Assembly: GCF_002028455.1 (NCBI RefSeq)
Contig: NZ_MWUM01000011.1
Span: 1-64,000, forward strand
Reading direction: 5' to 3'
DNA from: Zoogloea sp. LCSB751
GTDB lineage: Bacteria; Pseudomonadota; Gammaproteobacteria; Burkholderiales; Rhodocyclaceae
Length of the DNA: 64,000 nucleotides
Shown piece by piece: positions 51,300 through 60,118 of the stretch. Within the stretch, counting starts at the first letter, position 1. Each line of letters starts with the position of its first letter. The notes under the pieces were generated by a model. That model saw only the letters and a list, made by a program, of their open reading frames with translations, did not search any database and was not told the DNA's origin. Made by a program: the position numbers and the translations under genes.

Positions 51300-52082
51300 A
51301 TGCTTGCAGGCAAGACGGCGTTGGTGACGGGTTCTACTTCGGGTATCGGGCTGGCGGTGGCACGGGCGCTGGCGAAGGCCGGGGCGAAGGTGATGCTCAA
51401 TGGTTCGCGGCCGGCGGCCGATGCGGAGGCGCTGCGTGCCGAGCTGGCGGCCGAGGCGGGGGGCGAGGTGGGCTACACGGCGGCTAACCTGGCCGATCCG
51501 GCGTCGGCGCGGGGGCTGGTCGAGGCCACCATCGCGGCCTTCGGCAGTGTGGACATCCTGATCAACAACGCCGGCATCCAGCACGTAGCGGCGGTGGATG
51601 CCTTCCCGGACGAGACCTGGGACCAGTTGCTGGCGATCAATGTGTCGGCGGTGTTTCACACCACCAAGGCGGCGCTGCCATCGATGAAGGAGCGGGGCTG
51701 GGGGCGCATCGTCAATATCGCTTCCGCCCACGGCATCGTTGCGTCGCCGTTCAAGGCGCCCTACACGGCCAGCAAGCATGCGGTGGTCGGCTTCTCGAAG
51801 GCGGTGGCGCTGGAAGTCGCGGAGCAGGGCATCACCTGCAACGCGCTGTGCCCGGGCTACGTGCGCACACCGCTGATCGAGAAGCAGGTGGTGGACCAGG
51901 CGGTCGTGCACAACCTGCCGGAAGAGCGGGTGATCCGCGAGGTGATCCTCGCCGCCCAGCCGACCAAGCAGTTCGTCGAGGCGGACGAGGTGGCGGCCTT
52001 CGCGGTGTTCCTGTGCTCGGACGCGGCCAGGTCGATCACCGGTTCGGTGCAGTTGATCGACGGCGGGTGGACGGCGCGGTAA
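51300..52082 (+). CDS. bdhA: 3-hydroxybutyrate dehydrogenase
   Basis: A 260-residue short-chain dehydrogenase. It has the cofactor site TGSTSGIGLAVARAL, NNAGIQH, the catalytic Ser in NIASAHG, YTASKHAVVG (Tyr and Lys), and CNALCPGYVRTPLIEKQV, which is typical of D-3-hydroxybutyrate dehydrogenase. It oxidises 3-hydroxybutyrate to acetoacetate with NAD+ and so links to polyhydroxybutyrate turnover. The ATG at 51300 follows AGAGGAGAGCGG. It is divergent from the CRISPR regulator with about 200 bases between, the shared promoter region. Confidence 0.92.
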   Translation: MLAGKTALVTGSTSGIGLAVARALAKAGAKVMLNGSRPAADAEALRAELAAEAGGEVGYTAANLADPASARGLVEATIAAFGSVDILINNAGIQHVAAVDAFPDETWDQLLAINVSAVFHTTKAALPSMKERGWGRIVNIASAHGIVASPFKAPYTASKHAVVGFSKAVALEVAEQGITCNALCPGYVRTPLIEKQVVDQAVVHNLPEERVIREVILAAQPTKQFVEADEVAAFAVFLCSDAARSITGSVQLIDGGWTAR

Positions 52083-52196
52083 GCCGGAAATTGAGCCAGG
52101 ACAGGGACGCGTCGCCGGGATGCCCCGTACAGTCGGGGCGGTGCCGGTCTTTCGTGATCATGCGGAGGCCGGCGGCAGTCTTGGCGGAGGGCGGAC

Positions 52197-54041
52197 ATGG
52201 AAGAGTTTATCGGTGGCTTGTGGCACCGTTTCATCACGCGGGCGGCGACGCGCACATACCCGCAGGCGGCGGTGCGGCTGGCGGACATCGAGCGCAGCGC
52301 CGGCATCCTGTTCCGCGCCTTGGGCGGCGACCCGGGCCTGCGCGTGGCGCCGGCCGCCGAGACCGAGCACGGCGCGCGGCGCGGCTGGCTGGCGCGCATC
52401 GCCCACACCGGCGAGAAGATCGCCCACGCGGCGCGGGACGCCGAGACCCTGCGCCTGCCGGCGGAGATCGCGCTATTTCCTGAACGGGGGCTCAACCGCG
52501 ACCTCTACCTGTGGCTGATCGCCCAGGGGGCGGCGCTGGATGAGGCGGATCTATCCGCGGACAACTGGATCGTCGCCAACCAGCAGACCAGCGCGGCCAC
52601 GTTGGCGGCATTTCCGGGTTTTGGCTCGCGCTACCGGCGGCTGGTGGCGGCGATCACGGCGGAGCGGCCCGAGCCGCGCAAGCTGCCGGCCGACGAGGCG
52701 GCGGTGGAAACGGCGATCCGGCGTGCGCTGGCCGAACCGGGTAGCGTCGCCGCGCTGCCGTCCGCACGCCGTCCGCCGGTGCCGGTGGCCCTGTGGCTGT
52801 ACCCGGCGCCGGTGGCCATCGACCGCCGCCAGGCTGCGGCCAATCCGACACCGGCCGAACAGCGGGAAGGCGGCAAGACGGAGGATGCCACCGAGAGACG
52901 CCGGCAGGCCCAGCGCGAGGACATGCCGGACGGCCGCAACGGCCTGATCCTGCCTTTCCGCGCCGAGAGCCTGCTGTCCTTCGCCGAATACGTGAAGGTC
53001 AATCGCGGCCACGAGGAAGGCGACGGCGAGGACGCGCCCCGCGCCGCCAGCGAGATGGACAAGATCGCGGTGGCCCAGGACGGCCACGACACCGCCTCCA
53101 AGGTGCGCTTCGACCTGGACCTGCCGTCCGCGGCGGCCGACGACGTGCCGCTGCAGACCGGCATCCTGCTGCCCGAATGGGACTGGAAGAAGCAGCTGCT
53201 GAAGCGCGACATGTGCAGCGTGACGGTGCTCGACCCCCGCGATGCGACGCCCGGCCCCCTGCCGGCGCATCTGGTGCGCCCGGCGCGGCGCCTGCGCCGC
53301 CAGCTGGAGGCGCTGACCCCGGCCAAGCGCTGGCTGAAGAACCAGCCCGACGGCCCCGAGCTGGACATCGACGCCTGCGTGCGGGCCTTTGCCGACCGGC
53401 GCACCGGCCACGTGGCGGCCAGCGGCGGCGGTTATTTGTCCTGCGAGCGCCGCGAGCGCGACCTGTGCTGCCTGGTGCTGGCCGACCTGTCCCTGTCCAC
53501 CGACACCTGGGTCAGCGACGAGCAGCGCGTCATCGACGTGATCCGCGACAGCCTGTGGCTGTTCTCCGAGGCCCTCGGCGCCACCGGCGATCCCTTCGGC
53601 CTGTACGGTTTCTCGTCGCGGCGGCGCGACCACATCCGCTTCCACCGCATCAAGGATTTCGGCGAGAAGGTGGACGACCGCATCCGCGGCCGCATCGGCG
53701 CCCTCAAGCCGGGCTTCTACACCCGCATGGGCGCCGCCATCCGCTACGCCACGCAGATTCTCGCCAAGCGGCCGGAGGCGCTGCGCCTGCTGCTGATCCT
53801 GTCCGACGGCAAGCCCAACGACGTGGATCACTACGAGGGCCGCTACGGCATCGAGGACACCCGCATGAGCCTCAATGCCGCCCGTCAAGACGGCGTGCGG
53901 CCGTTCTGCGTGACCATCGACAAGGAAGGCCAGGGCTACCTGCCACACCTCTTCGGCCCGGCCGGTTACACCATCCTGCGCAATCCGGCCGAACTTCCGG
54001 CGCGTCTCCCCAAGCTATATGCCCAGCTGACGGCCGTTTGA
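52197..54041 (+). CDS. NorD-like VWA-domain protein (orphan)
   Basis: A 614-residue protein with the layout of NorD/CbbO-type activators. The N-terminal helical part has NWIVANQQTSAATLAAFPGF. A charged middle follows. The C-terminal von Willebrand A domain has a variant MIDAS (VLADLSLSTDTWVS, about residue 427) and LLLILSDGKPNDVDHYEG (about residue 535). NorD works with a MoxR AAA+ ATPase (NorQ) to insert metals into NO reductase. No norCBQ genes are in the window, so its client is unknown. A Shine-Dalgarno GGAGG precedes it. The 114 bases after bdhA show nothing else. Confidence 0.85.
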   Translation: MEEFIGGLWHRFITRAATRTYPQAAVRLADIERSAGILFRALGGDPGLRVAPAAETEHGARRGWLARIAHTGEKIAHAARDAETLRLPAEIALFPERGLNRDLYLWLIAQGAALDEADLSADNWIVANQQTSAATLAAFPGFGSRYRRLVAAITAERPEPRKLPADEAAVETAIRRALAEPGSVAALPSARRPPVPVALWLYPAPVAIDRRQAAANPTPAEQREGGKTEDATERRRQAQREDMPDGRNGLILPFRAESLLSFAEYVKVNRGHEEGDGEDAPRAASEMDKIAVAQDGHDTASKVRFDLDLPSAAADDVPLQTGILLPEWDWKKQLLKRDMCSVTVLDPRDATPGPLPAHLVRPARRLRRQLEALTPAKRWLKNQPDGPELDIDACVRAFADRRTGHVAASGGGYLSCERRERDLCCLVLADLSLSTDTWVSDEQRVIDVIRDSLWLFSEALGATGDPFGLYGFSSRRRDHIRFHRIKDFGEKVDDRIRGRIGALKPGFYTRMGAAIRYATQILAKRPEALRLLLILSDGKPNDVDHYEGRYGIEDTRMSLNAARQDGVRPFCVTIDKEGQGYLPHLFGPAGYTILRNPAELPARLPKLYAQLTAV

Positions 54042-54130
54042 GAGGATCCAGAGGCATTCCGGCGCCTGGTCGGGGCAAGGGGGCCTTGAACTGGAAGCGG
54101 TGTGGCAGGAGTCTTTGGCGGCCAGCAATC

Positions 54131-54158
54131 AGTAGGGGCGAATTCATTCGCCCCTACT
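54131..54158. repeat. REP-like palindrome, perfect copy
   Basis: AGTAGGGGCGAAT-TC-ATTCGCCCCTACT: 13-base perfect arms (54131-54143 and 54146-54158) with a two-base centre. It lies between the NorD-like gene and the end of the convergent EAL gene, where a two-way terminator would be useful. Confidence 0.8.
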
Positions 54159-54174
54159 GTGTTATCCCCCAGCC

Positions 54175-54990
54175 TCAGTGCAGGGGAGGGAGCGGTGGCC
54201 GGGGTGTTGCCGGCAACACGCGCGTGCCGCGCTGGGCGTCGAGGATGCCGCTGACGCCGCGGGACAGCTGCCGGAAGGGCTCGGTGGACGGGCGGCCGAG
54301 CAGGAAGCCCTGCGCGAATGCGCAGCCCAGCGCGTTGAGGGCCGCCAGTTCGCGGGCGTCCTCGACACCTTCGGCCACCAGCTGTATGCCGAGCGTTTCC
54401 GCCCGTTCGAGGCAGGCTGCCACTTCCTGCTGGCGCGGCAGATTGGCGTGGATCTGACGCACCTGCAGCGGGCTGAGCTTGATGAAATCGGGCTGCGGTG
54501 CGCTGCTGTCGGCGTCCGGAGCAAGGTGATCGAAGGCCATGCCGATCCCTTGCGCCGCGAGGGCATGCAGGGCGCCGGTGAGCGTCGTGCTGTCGTCGTC
54601 GTTGGCCTGCCGGCGGAGTTCGATGACCAGCCGCTCTGGCGCCAGCCCGGCACCGGCGAGCAGTTCGGGCAGGTCGCCGGCAGTTGCATGGTCGGCGATC
54701 ATCGCTGTGCTCAGATTGATGAACAGGCGGCCGGGCAACTCTGCTGCCACGAAGGCGGCCACCGCCAGACGGGTGGCCAGGCGTTCCAGTTCGAGGCCCA
54801 GTTCCGCCTCGCGGGCGACGCGCAGCAACTGTTCGGGGGTATGCAGCGGGGAGCCCTCCGGGCCGCGCATCAGGGTCTCATAGCCCAGCACGCTTCGCCG
54901 ACGGAGGTCGAAGATCGGCTGAAAGACGAAGCTGAGGGCTTCGCTGGCGAGCAATTCGCGGAGGTGGACGATCAGACCGCTGAGGTACAT
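54175..54990 (-). CDS. EAL-domain protein, probably catalytically inactive
   Basis: A 271-residue cytosolic protein that is only an EAL fold. The start keeps FVFQPIFDLRRRSVLGYETLMRG (ETL for EAL), then LFINLSTAMI. The ITE glutamate motif reads IELRRQ. The loop that should hold DDFGTG is MAFDHLAPDADSS, so the metal-binding Asp pair is broken. QLVAEGVED and AQGFLLGRP are kept. Loss of the DD motif argues for a c-di-GMP receptor or protein-interaction role instead of a phosphodiesterase. It is not part of an operon. Confidence 0.88.
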   Translation of the reverse strand: MYLSGLIVHLRELLASEALSFVFQPIFDLRRRSVLGYETLMRGPEGSPLHTPEQLLRVAREAELGLELERLATRLAVAAFVAAELPGRLFINLSTAMIADHATAGDLPELLAGAGLAPERLVIELRRQANDDDSTTLTGALHALAAQGIGMAFDHLAPDADSSAPQPDFIKLSPLQVRQIHANLPRQQEVAACLERAETLGIQLVAEGVEDARELAALNALGCAFAQGFLLGRPSTEPFRQLSRGVSGILDAQRGTRVLPATPRPPLPPLH

Positions 54991-55166
54991 GGTGGTGGGA
55001 CAGGCATGGCAAAACGTAATACCGTTATTGTGGTCAGCGATTCACGCCATTTGAATGAAGCTTTTGTGACGCTTCGTGATGTGTGCCGGAGCCGCCTGAC
55101 AGCGCTTGATGCCGGGCTGCAGAATAGGCTAGGGTCATGTCTTTGTATTCCATGGGAATGATTGAC

Positions 55167-56954
55167 ATGGCTGTGTATGGATTTTCGCTGGCGCGGGCCG
55201 GCATCCTGGCGGCGGCACTGTTGCTGGCCGGCTGCGCCGCGGCGCCGTCGCGTCCGCTGGAGCTGGTGCGCAACGACGACGCGCGGGTGCAGGACTACGC
55301 GACCCGCCTCATCGAACATGAGATGCGCAAGCAGTCCATCGTCGGCCTGAGCGTGGCCGTGGTAGACGACCAGAAGCTGCTGTGGGCGCGGGGCTTCGGC
55401 TTCGCCGACCGGGAAAAGGGCGTTCCGGCGACGCCGGCCACCCTCTACCGGGTCGGCTCCATCTCCAAGCTGTTCACCGACAGCGCGGCCATGCAACTGG
55501 CGGAGCAGGGCCGCCTCGACATCGACGCGCCGCTGAACCGCGTGCTGCCGGGTTTTTCGATCCGCAGCCGCTTTGCCGATGCGCCGCCGATCACCCTGCG
55601 TGGCCTGATGACTCACCATGCCGGCCTGCCGCGGGATTACCTGAAGGATTTCTTCACCGAGACGCCGCCGCCTTTTACCAGCGTGATTCCGCTGCTGGCC
55701 GATACCGACACGGCCTATGCGCCGGGTACCGTGCTGTCCTATTCCAACCTCGGCATCACGCTGGTCGGGGCGGCGGTGGAGCGGGCCGCTGGCCAGCCGT
55801 TCGCCGAGCATCTGCGTACGTCGCTGCTGGCGCCGCTGGGCATGGCGGAGGCCTCCTTCAGCGCCGGGCCGTCGGCGTCGCCGCTGATGGCCCGCGGCTA
55901 CGACAAGGGCCAGCTGCGCGACGAGCCGGCGCTGCGCGATGTGCCGGCGGGTGGCCTGAATGCCAGCGTGACGGATCTGGCCCGCTTTGCGTCGATGGTG
56001 TTCGCCGACGGCCAGGCCCAAGGAGGCCAAGTGCTCAAGGCGGCAACGGTGGCGGAGATGCTGCGTCCGCAGAACGCCGACGTGCCGCTGGACCTGGACG
56101 GCCGCATCGGCATCGGCTGGTTCATCGGCAAGCCGCTGCTCAGGCACGGTGGCAAGGTCGTGCACCACGGCGGCGCGACCTACAATTTCCATTCGACGCT
56201 GGTGGCCCTGCCGGAGCACAAGCTGGCGGTGGTGGTGCTCAGCAACAGTGCCGGTTCGGCGGCGGCAGTGGACCGGATCGCCACTGAAGTGCTGTCGGTC
56301 GTGCTCGAAGCCCGCAGCGGCTTGCGGCCGCCACCCGTTGCCGTGCCGGCCGCGGCGGGGCCCTTGCCGGAAGCCGAGGCGACCCGCTGGGAAGGGGACT
56401 ACGCCACGCTGTTCGGCTATGTACGCGTGGAACGGCGCGGCAACGCGTTGAGCGCCGAGGTGCTGGGAACCCGCCTCGATCTGGCGCCGCGGGCCGATGG
56501 GCGCCTGGGGCTGGGCTATCGTCTGCTGGGCCTGTTCCCGGTGGGCCTCGGCGAGATCGGCCAGAGCGGCCTCAGCCGGCGTACCGTCGCCGGGCGTGAA
56601 GTGCTGGTGGCCGAGCGCCAGGGCCTCGAAGCCCTGGTCGGCGAGAAGCTGCCGCCGCCGGCGCAGCCCGGCTGGGTCCGGCCCTATCTCGGGCGCTACG
56701 CGATCAGCAACCTGGGGAAGGACGTTCCGTTGTTCAAGGAGATCCGCGTCCGCGAGAGCGCGGGTTATCCGCTGCTGGAAGTGCAGGTGCAGAACGGGCC
56801 GCCGGTGCGCCAGGTCCTGCTGCCCCAGGGAGAGGACCGGGCCCTCATCCTTGGCAGCCTGGCGGACAGCGGCGAGACGGTGCACTGCCGGAAGGCCAAT
56901 GACACGGTGGAGTGCCGGTTCGCCGGTTATGTGCTGACGCGCGTCGGCGACTGA
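55167..56954 (+). CDS. Serine hydrolase lipoprotein (class C beta-lactamase / penicillin-binding-like fold)
   Basis: A protein of about 595 residues with a lipoprotein signal ending in the lipobox LLAGC near residue 23 from the chosen Met. The fold motifs are the Ser-x-x-Lys of VGSISKLFTD (about residue 90), the Tyr-x-Asn in LSYSNLGIT, and HHGGATYNF for the third motif. A C-terminal beta-rich domain of about 200 residues follows (EATRWEGDYATLFGYV). These enzymes include esterases, D-aminopeptidases and peptide hydrolases. Resistance is not implied. An in-frame Met at 55137 exists, but 55167 gives a normal signal length. Its 3' end overlaps the convergent LysR gene by 28 bases. Confidence 0.85.
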   Translation: MAVYGFSLARAGILAAALLLAGCAAAPSRPLELVRNDDARVQDYATRLIEHEMRKQSIVGLSVAVVDDQKLLWARGFGFADREKGVPATPATLYRVGSISKLFTDSAAMQLAEQGRLDIDAPLNRVLPGFSIRSRFADAPPITLRGLMTHHAGLPRDYLKDFFTETPPPFTSVIPLLADTDTAYAPGTVLSYSNLGITLVGAAVERAAGQPFAEHLRTSLLAPLGMAEASFSAGPSASPLMARGYDKGQLRDEPALRDVPAGGLNASVTDLARFASMVFADGQAQGGQVLKAATVAEMLRPQNADVPLDLDGRIGIGWFIGKPLLRHGGKVVHHGGATYNFHSTLVALPEHKLAVVVLSNSAGSAAAVDRIATEVLSVVLEARSGLRPPPVAVPAAAGPLPEAEATRWEGDYATLFGYVRVERRGNALSAEVLGTRLDLAPRADGRLGLGYRLLGLFPVGLGEIGQSGLSRRTVAGREVLVAERQGLEALVGEKLPPPAQPGWVRPYLGRYAISNLGKDVPLFKEIRVRESAGYPLLEVQVQNGPPVRQVLLPQGEDRALILGSLADSGETVHCRKANDTVECRFAGYVLTRVGD

Positions 56955-57814
56955 AGTTCGCCGCGGAAGGTCGCCCCGTCGGCGGCGAAGCATTCGGCCA
57001 GCCAGTCGGCGGTGGCGGCGACGCGGGCTTGCTGGCGGGCGTCGGGATGGATCAGCAGCCAGATCTCCCGGCTCAGCACCGGCTGGGGGCCGGACAGGCG
57101 GCGCAGGCCCGGCTCGGCGTCGGCCAGGAAGCACGGCAGGATGCCGCAGCCGATGCCGTCGGCAACGGCCCGCATCAGCCCCCGCAGGCTGTCCGAGCGC
57201 AGGCGGATCCGACCGTCACCGCGCAGGCTTTCCAGCACCTGCATTTCCGGCGTATGGGCGAGGTCGTCCAGGTAGGCGACCCAGTCGCTGGCCGCGCCCC
57301 GGCCTTGGCGGCTGGCGCCGTAGACCGCGAAGCCGCTGTCGGCCAGCTTGCGGATCAGGATGTCGCCGCGCGTCGGGCGGGCCAGGCGGATCGCGATGTC
57401 GGCCTCGCGGCGGGCCACGTTGAGGTTGTCGTTGCTGGCGATCAGCTCGATGCTCAGATCCGGATGGCGGGCGTACAGGCCGGCCAGCCGCGGCGCCAGG
57501 TAGTCGCCGATGAGGGTGCCGACCGCGGTGACGCGCACCAGGCCGCTCACGGCGCCGGCACCGGCCTCCGCTACGCGCAGCAGGGCGGTCACGTCCTCCT
57601 CGATGCGGCCGGCACGCTGCAGCACGTCGGTGCCGATGGCGGTCGGCTGCCAGCGTCCGTCGCCGCGCTCGAAGAGGGCCGCGCCCAGTTCGTCTTCCAG
57701 CGCGCGCAGGCGGCGGGCGACGGTGGTCTGGTCCACCCTGAGGTGGCGGGCGGCCGCGGCGAGGGTGCCGGCCCGCCCGATCTCGACGACGAAGCGCAGA
57801 TCGTCCCAGTTCAT
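56927..57814 (-). CDS. LysR-family transcriptional regulator
   Basis: A 295-residue LysR regulator. The winged HTH occupies residues 1-60 (RAGTLAAAARHLRVDQTTVARRLRALE), followed by the periplasmic-binding-like effector domain (VRVTAVGTLIGDYLAP). The subgroup with VDQTTVARRL often controls a divergent neighbour gene. Here it is divergent from an isochorismatase-family hydrolase, 123 bases away, and the gap holds repeated TGCAG/CTGCA half-sites. The inducer is unknown. Confidence 0.93.
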   Translation of the reverse strand: MNWDDLRFVVEIGRAGTLAAAARHLRVDQTTVARRLRALEDELGAALFERGDGRWQPTAIGTDVLQRAGRIEEDVTALLRVAEAGAGAVSGLVRVTAVGTLIGDYLAPRLAGLYARHPDLSIELIASNDNLNVARREADIAIRLARPTRGDILIRKLADSGFAVYGASRQGRGAASDWVAYLDDLAHTPEMQVLESLRGDGRIRLRSDSLRGLMRAVADGIGCGILPCFLADAEPGLRRLSGPQPVLSREIWLLIHPDARQQARVAATADWLAECFAADGATFRGELQSPTRVST

Positions 57815-57831
57815 GACGGATTTCCAATTGA

Positions 57832-57892
57832 TGCAGATGCCTGCATTTTTGCAGGAATGGACTGCGGTGGTGTCGATTTACGCAGGTCTGCG
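57832..57892. promoter_or_regulatory. Operator-like half-site array between the LysR gene and its divergent neighbour
   Basis: TGCAG-ATGC-CTGCA (57832-57845) overlaps CCTGCA-TTTT-TGCAGG (57840-57855). A third site, CGCAG-GT-CTGCG, lies at 57881-57892. Such repeated dyads in a LysR-divergent promoter are typical of recognition and activation sites. Assignment is by position and symmetry only. Confidence 0.6.
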
Positions 57893-57937
57893 GCCGGCCT
57901 AAGCTGGCCGCACCTTCAATCGTTCTGGAGAAAGTCC

Positions 57938-58537
57938 ATGTCCGCACCCTTCCTGCTCCGCCAACTCGCCGGCAAGCCGATGACCCCGCCGTCCCTCGCC
58001 GAATCCGCGCTGATCCTCATCGATGCGCAGAACACCTATCGCAGCGGCACGATGGCGCTGACCGGCATCGAGCCGGCCCTCGACGCCTGCGCGCGCCTGC
58101 TGGCCCGTGCCCGCCGGCTCGGCGTGCCGGTGATCCACGTGCAGCACGATTCAGGCCCCGGCAGCCTGTTCGACATCCGCGCCGGCATCGGCGCCATCGC
58201 CGACACGGTGGCGCCGGTGGACGGCGAGCCGCTGGTCGTGAAGCGCTTGCCGAATGCCTTCGTCGGCACCGAACTGGAGGCCGTGCTGAAGGAGAAGGGC
58301 GTGAAGAACCTGGTGATCGCCGGCTTCATGACCCACAACTGCGTCAACTCCACTGCCCGCGGCGCCTACAGCCTGGGTTACGGGGTGACGGTGCCGGCCG
58401 ACTGCACCGCCACCCGCAGTCTGCCGGCGCTGGGCGGCGGCGTGGTGAGCGCGGAAGCGCTGCAGACGTCGGTGCTGGCGACGCTGGCCGACGTTTTCGC
58501 GATCGTCGTGGCGACGGAGGAGGCGATTCCCGACTGA
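57938..58537 (+). CDS. Isochorismatase-family cysteine hydrolase
   Basis: A 199-residue hydrolase of the isochorismatase/nicotinamidase superfamily. The catalytic triad is Asp in ALILIDAQNTYRSG (about residue 30), Lys in LVVKRLPNAFVGT (about residue 105) and Cys in IAGFMTHNCVNSTARGA (about residue 135). The substrate may be an amide or ureide, and it is probably induced through the divergent LysR regulator. The ATG at 57938 follows CTGGAGAAAG. Confidence 0.9.
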   Translation: MSAPFLLRQLAGKPMTPPSLAESALILIDAQNTYRSGTMALTGIEPALDACARLLARARRLGVPVIHVQHDSGPGSLFDIRAGIGAIADTVAPVDGEPLVVKRLPNAFVGTELEAVLKEKGVKNLVIAGFMTHNCVNSTARGAYSLGYGVTVPADCTATRSLPALGGGVVSAEALQTSVLATLADVFAIVVATEEAIPD

Positions 58538-58632
58538 CGGTGGAGGTTGGGGGCGCCAGCGCTCCACCGCAAGGCCGGGCCCGTTGGGCGCTCAAGGCGG
58601 GATCGTCAGGTCCAAGGGATACCCTGTCAGGA

Positions 58633-58662
58633 CCGTTGGGGCGAATGAATTCGCCCCAACGG
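58633..58662. repeat. REP-like palindrome, perfect copy (reverse core)
   Basis: CCGTTGGGGCGAAT-GA-ATTCGCCCCAACGG: 14-base perfect arms (58633-58646 and 58649-58662). The centre is GA instead of TC, so the element is in the opposite orientation to the copies at 18428 and 54131. It sits between the isochorismatase-family gene and the convergent DUF1840 gene. Confidence 0.8.
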
Positions 58663-58711
58663 GAGCCATCCTGGACCCTGCCGGCCAATCGATAGTGCGT
58701 TGGCTTCCCGC

Positions 58712-59035
58712 TCAGACGCCCCAGGTCACCGGCACCTTGTCCTTCAGCGAGCGTTCCAGCAATTCGAGCAGCGGTACGGCGCGCTGGAAGAAGCTCACCC
58801 CGCCGCCGCCGGGCTTCACGTCCTGCTCGTCTTCATCTTCGGGTTGCTCGGTCTGGCGGGCCTTGTCGGCGTCGATGGCGGCCTTGAGGGTGTCGATGGC
58901 GGCGGGCAGCTGCTCGACGGTGAAGATGCCCTTGGCGTCGTCCTTGTCCTTGCCGAGTACTTCAAGCATTTCCTTGCCGTTCTTCTCGAACATGATCACG
59001 TCGCCGCTGGCGGCAGATTTGAAGATGATCAACAT
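58712..59035 (-). CDS. DUF1840 family protein
   Basis: A 107-residue protein opening MLIIFKSAASGDVIMFEKNG, the hallmark of DUF1840, a betaproteobacterial family. A middle acidic, low-complexity linker (EQPEDEDEQDVKPGGGG) leads into a helix SFFQRAVPLLELLERSL. Function is unknown. The family's near restriction to betaproteobacteria helps place the organism. The Met at 59035 fits homology best. Confidence 0.88.
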   Translation of the reverse strand: MLIIFKSAASGDVIMFEKNGKEMLEVLGKDKDDAKGIFTVEQLPAAIDTLKAAIDADKARQTEQPEDEDEQDVKPGGGGVSFFQRAVPLLELLERSLKDKVPVTWGV

Positions 59036-59165
59036 GGTGTGGCGCATCCTTCTGGTTGGAATGCGACCATTGTAGGCGTGCCGACGCGTAGCGGCGGAAA
59101 ACCCCAAGGGTGGGGTGCAGCAGGCAGTGCTACCGTGCGGGTTTTACCAGTGCTCGACTTCTTCC

Positions 59166-60059
59166 GTGGATAAAGGCAAGACCCTCGCCGGCATCGGCTT
59201 CGGCCTCGGTGCCTACGGCATCTGGGGTTTCTTCCCCCTGTTCTTCCGCCAGCTCGGCCATGTGGCGCCCCTTGACCTGCTGTGCAACCGGGCGGTGTGG
59301 GGTTGCGTGTTCGTCAGTTTGGTTCTTACCGCCCGTCGCCATTGGGCCAGCACCCTGGCGGCGGCGCGGCGGCCCGGCACGTTGTTGCGCCTGACGCTGG
59401 CCGCGCTGCTGGTCGGCGCCAACTGGCTGGCCTTCCTGTGGGCGGTGGACCAGCACCAGGTGGTGGCCTCCAGCCTGGGCTACTTCCTGACGCCGCTGGT
59501 CAATGTGCTGCTCGGCATGCTGGTGCTGAAGGAGCGCCTCAATGCCAAGGAATGGGCCTCGGTGGGCCTGGCGGTGGCGGCGGTCGGCAACGAGTTCTTC
59601 GCCCTCGGCAGCCTGCCGTGGATCTCCCTGTTCCTCGGCGCCAGCTTCGGCCTGTACGGGCTGGTGCGCAAGCAGGTGGCGGTGGATGCGATCTCCGGGC
59701 TGTGGCTGGAGACGCTGTCCCTGATGCCGCTGCTCGGCGCCTACACCCTGTGGCAGGCGGCCCACGGCCATGGCGTGCTGACCGGCTTCGACGGGCTTAC
59801 CCAGGTGCTGCTGGTGGCGGCCGGCGGGCTGACTGCGCTGCCGCTGATGCTGTTCGCCGCGGCCACCCAGCGCCTCAACCTGGCCACCGTGGGCATGCTG
59901 ATGTACATCAACCCGACGCTGCAGTTCCTTACCGCGGTGCTGATCTTCGATGAGCCGCTGCAGCCGGCCCGCCTCGGCACCTTCGGGCTGATCTGGGCCG
60001 GGCTGCTGCTGTACAGCTGGAGTGGGTGGACCAAATACCGCCAGGCCCGGCCGGCCTGA
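59166..60059 (+). CDS. rarD: EamA-family transporter RarD
   Basis: A drug/metabolite-superfamily permease of about 297 residues with ten hydrophobic segments in two EamA repeats. It opens GIGFGLGAYGIWGFFPLFFR and includes TLAALLVGANWLAFLWAVD, SSLGYFLTPLVNVLLGMLVLKERL and ATQRLNLATVGMLMYINPTL, all typical of RarD. Start choice is uncertain: the GTG at 59166 gives the family length, but no strong Shine-Dalgarno is seen. The transported compound is unknown. Confidence 0.88.
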   Translation: MDKGKTLAGIGFGLGAYGIWGFFPLFFRQLGHVAPLDLLCNRAVWGCVFVSLVLTARRHWASTLAAARRPGTLLRLTLAALLVGANWLAFLWAVDQHQVVASSLGYFLTPLVNVLLGMLVLKERLNAKEWASVGLAVAAVGNEFFALGSLPWISLFLGASFGLYGLVRKQVAVDAISGLWLETLSLMPLLGAYTLWQAAHGHGVLTGFDGLTQVLLVAAGGLTALPLMLFAAATQRLNLATVGMLMYINPTLQFLTAVLIFDEPLQPARLGTFGLIWAGLLLYSWSGWTKYRQARPA

Positions 60060-60118
60060 GGGCGCGCCGCGGGCTATCATTCGCCCCATCGTTTGTCATC
60101 TTCCGGCGGAGTTCCCCT

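Noticed and set aside
55167..56954. Beta-lactamase resistance gene.
   Set aside because: The fold is shared with many esterases and peptidases. The lipobox, long C-terminal domain and chromosomal setting give no support for resistance.
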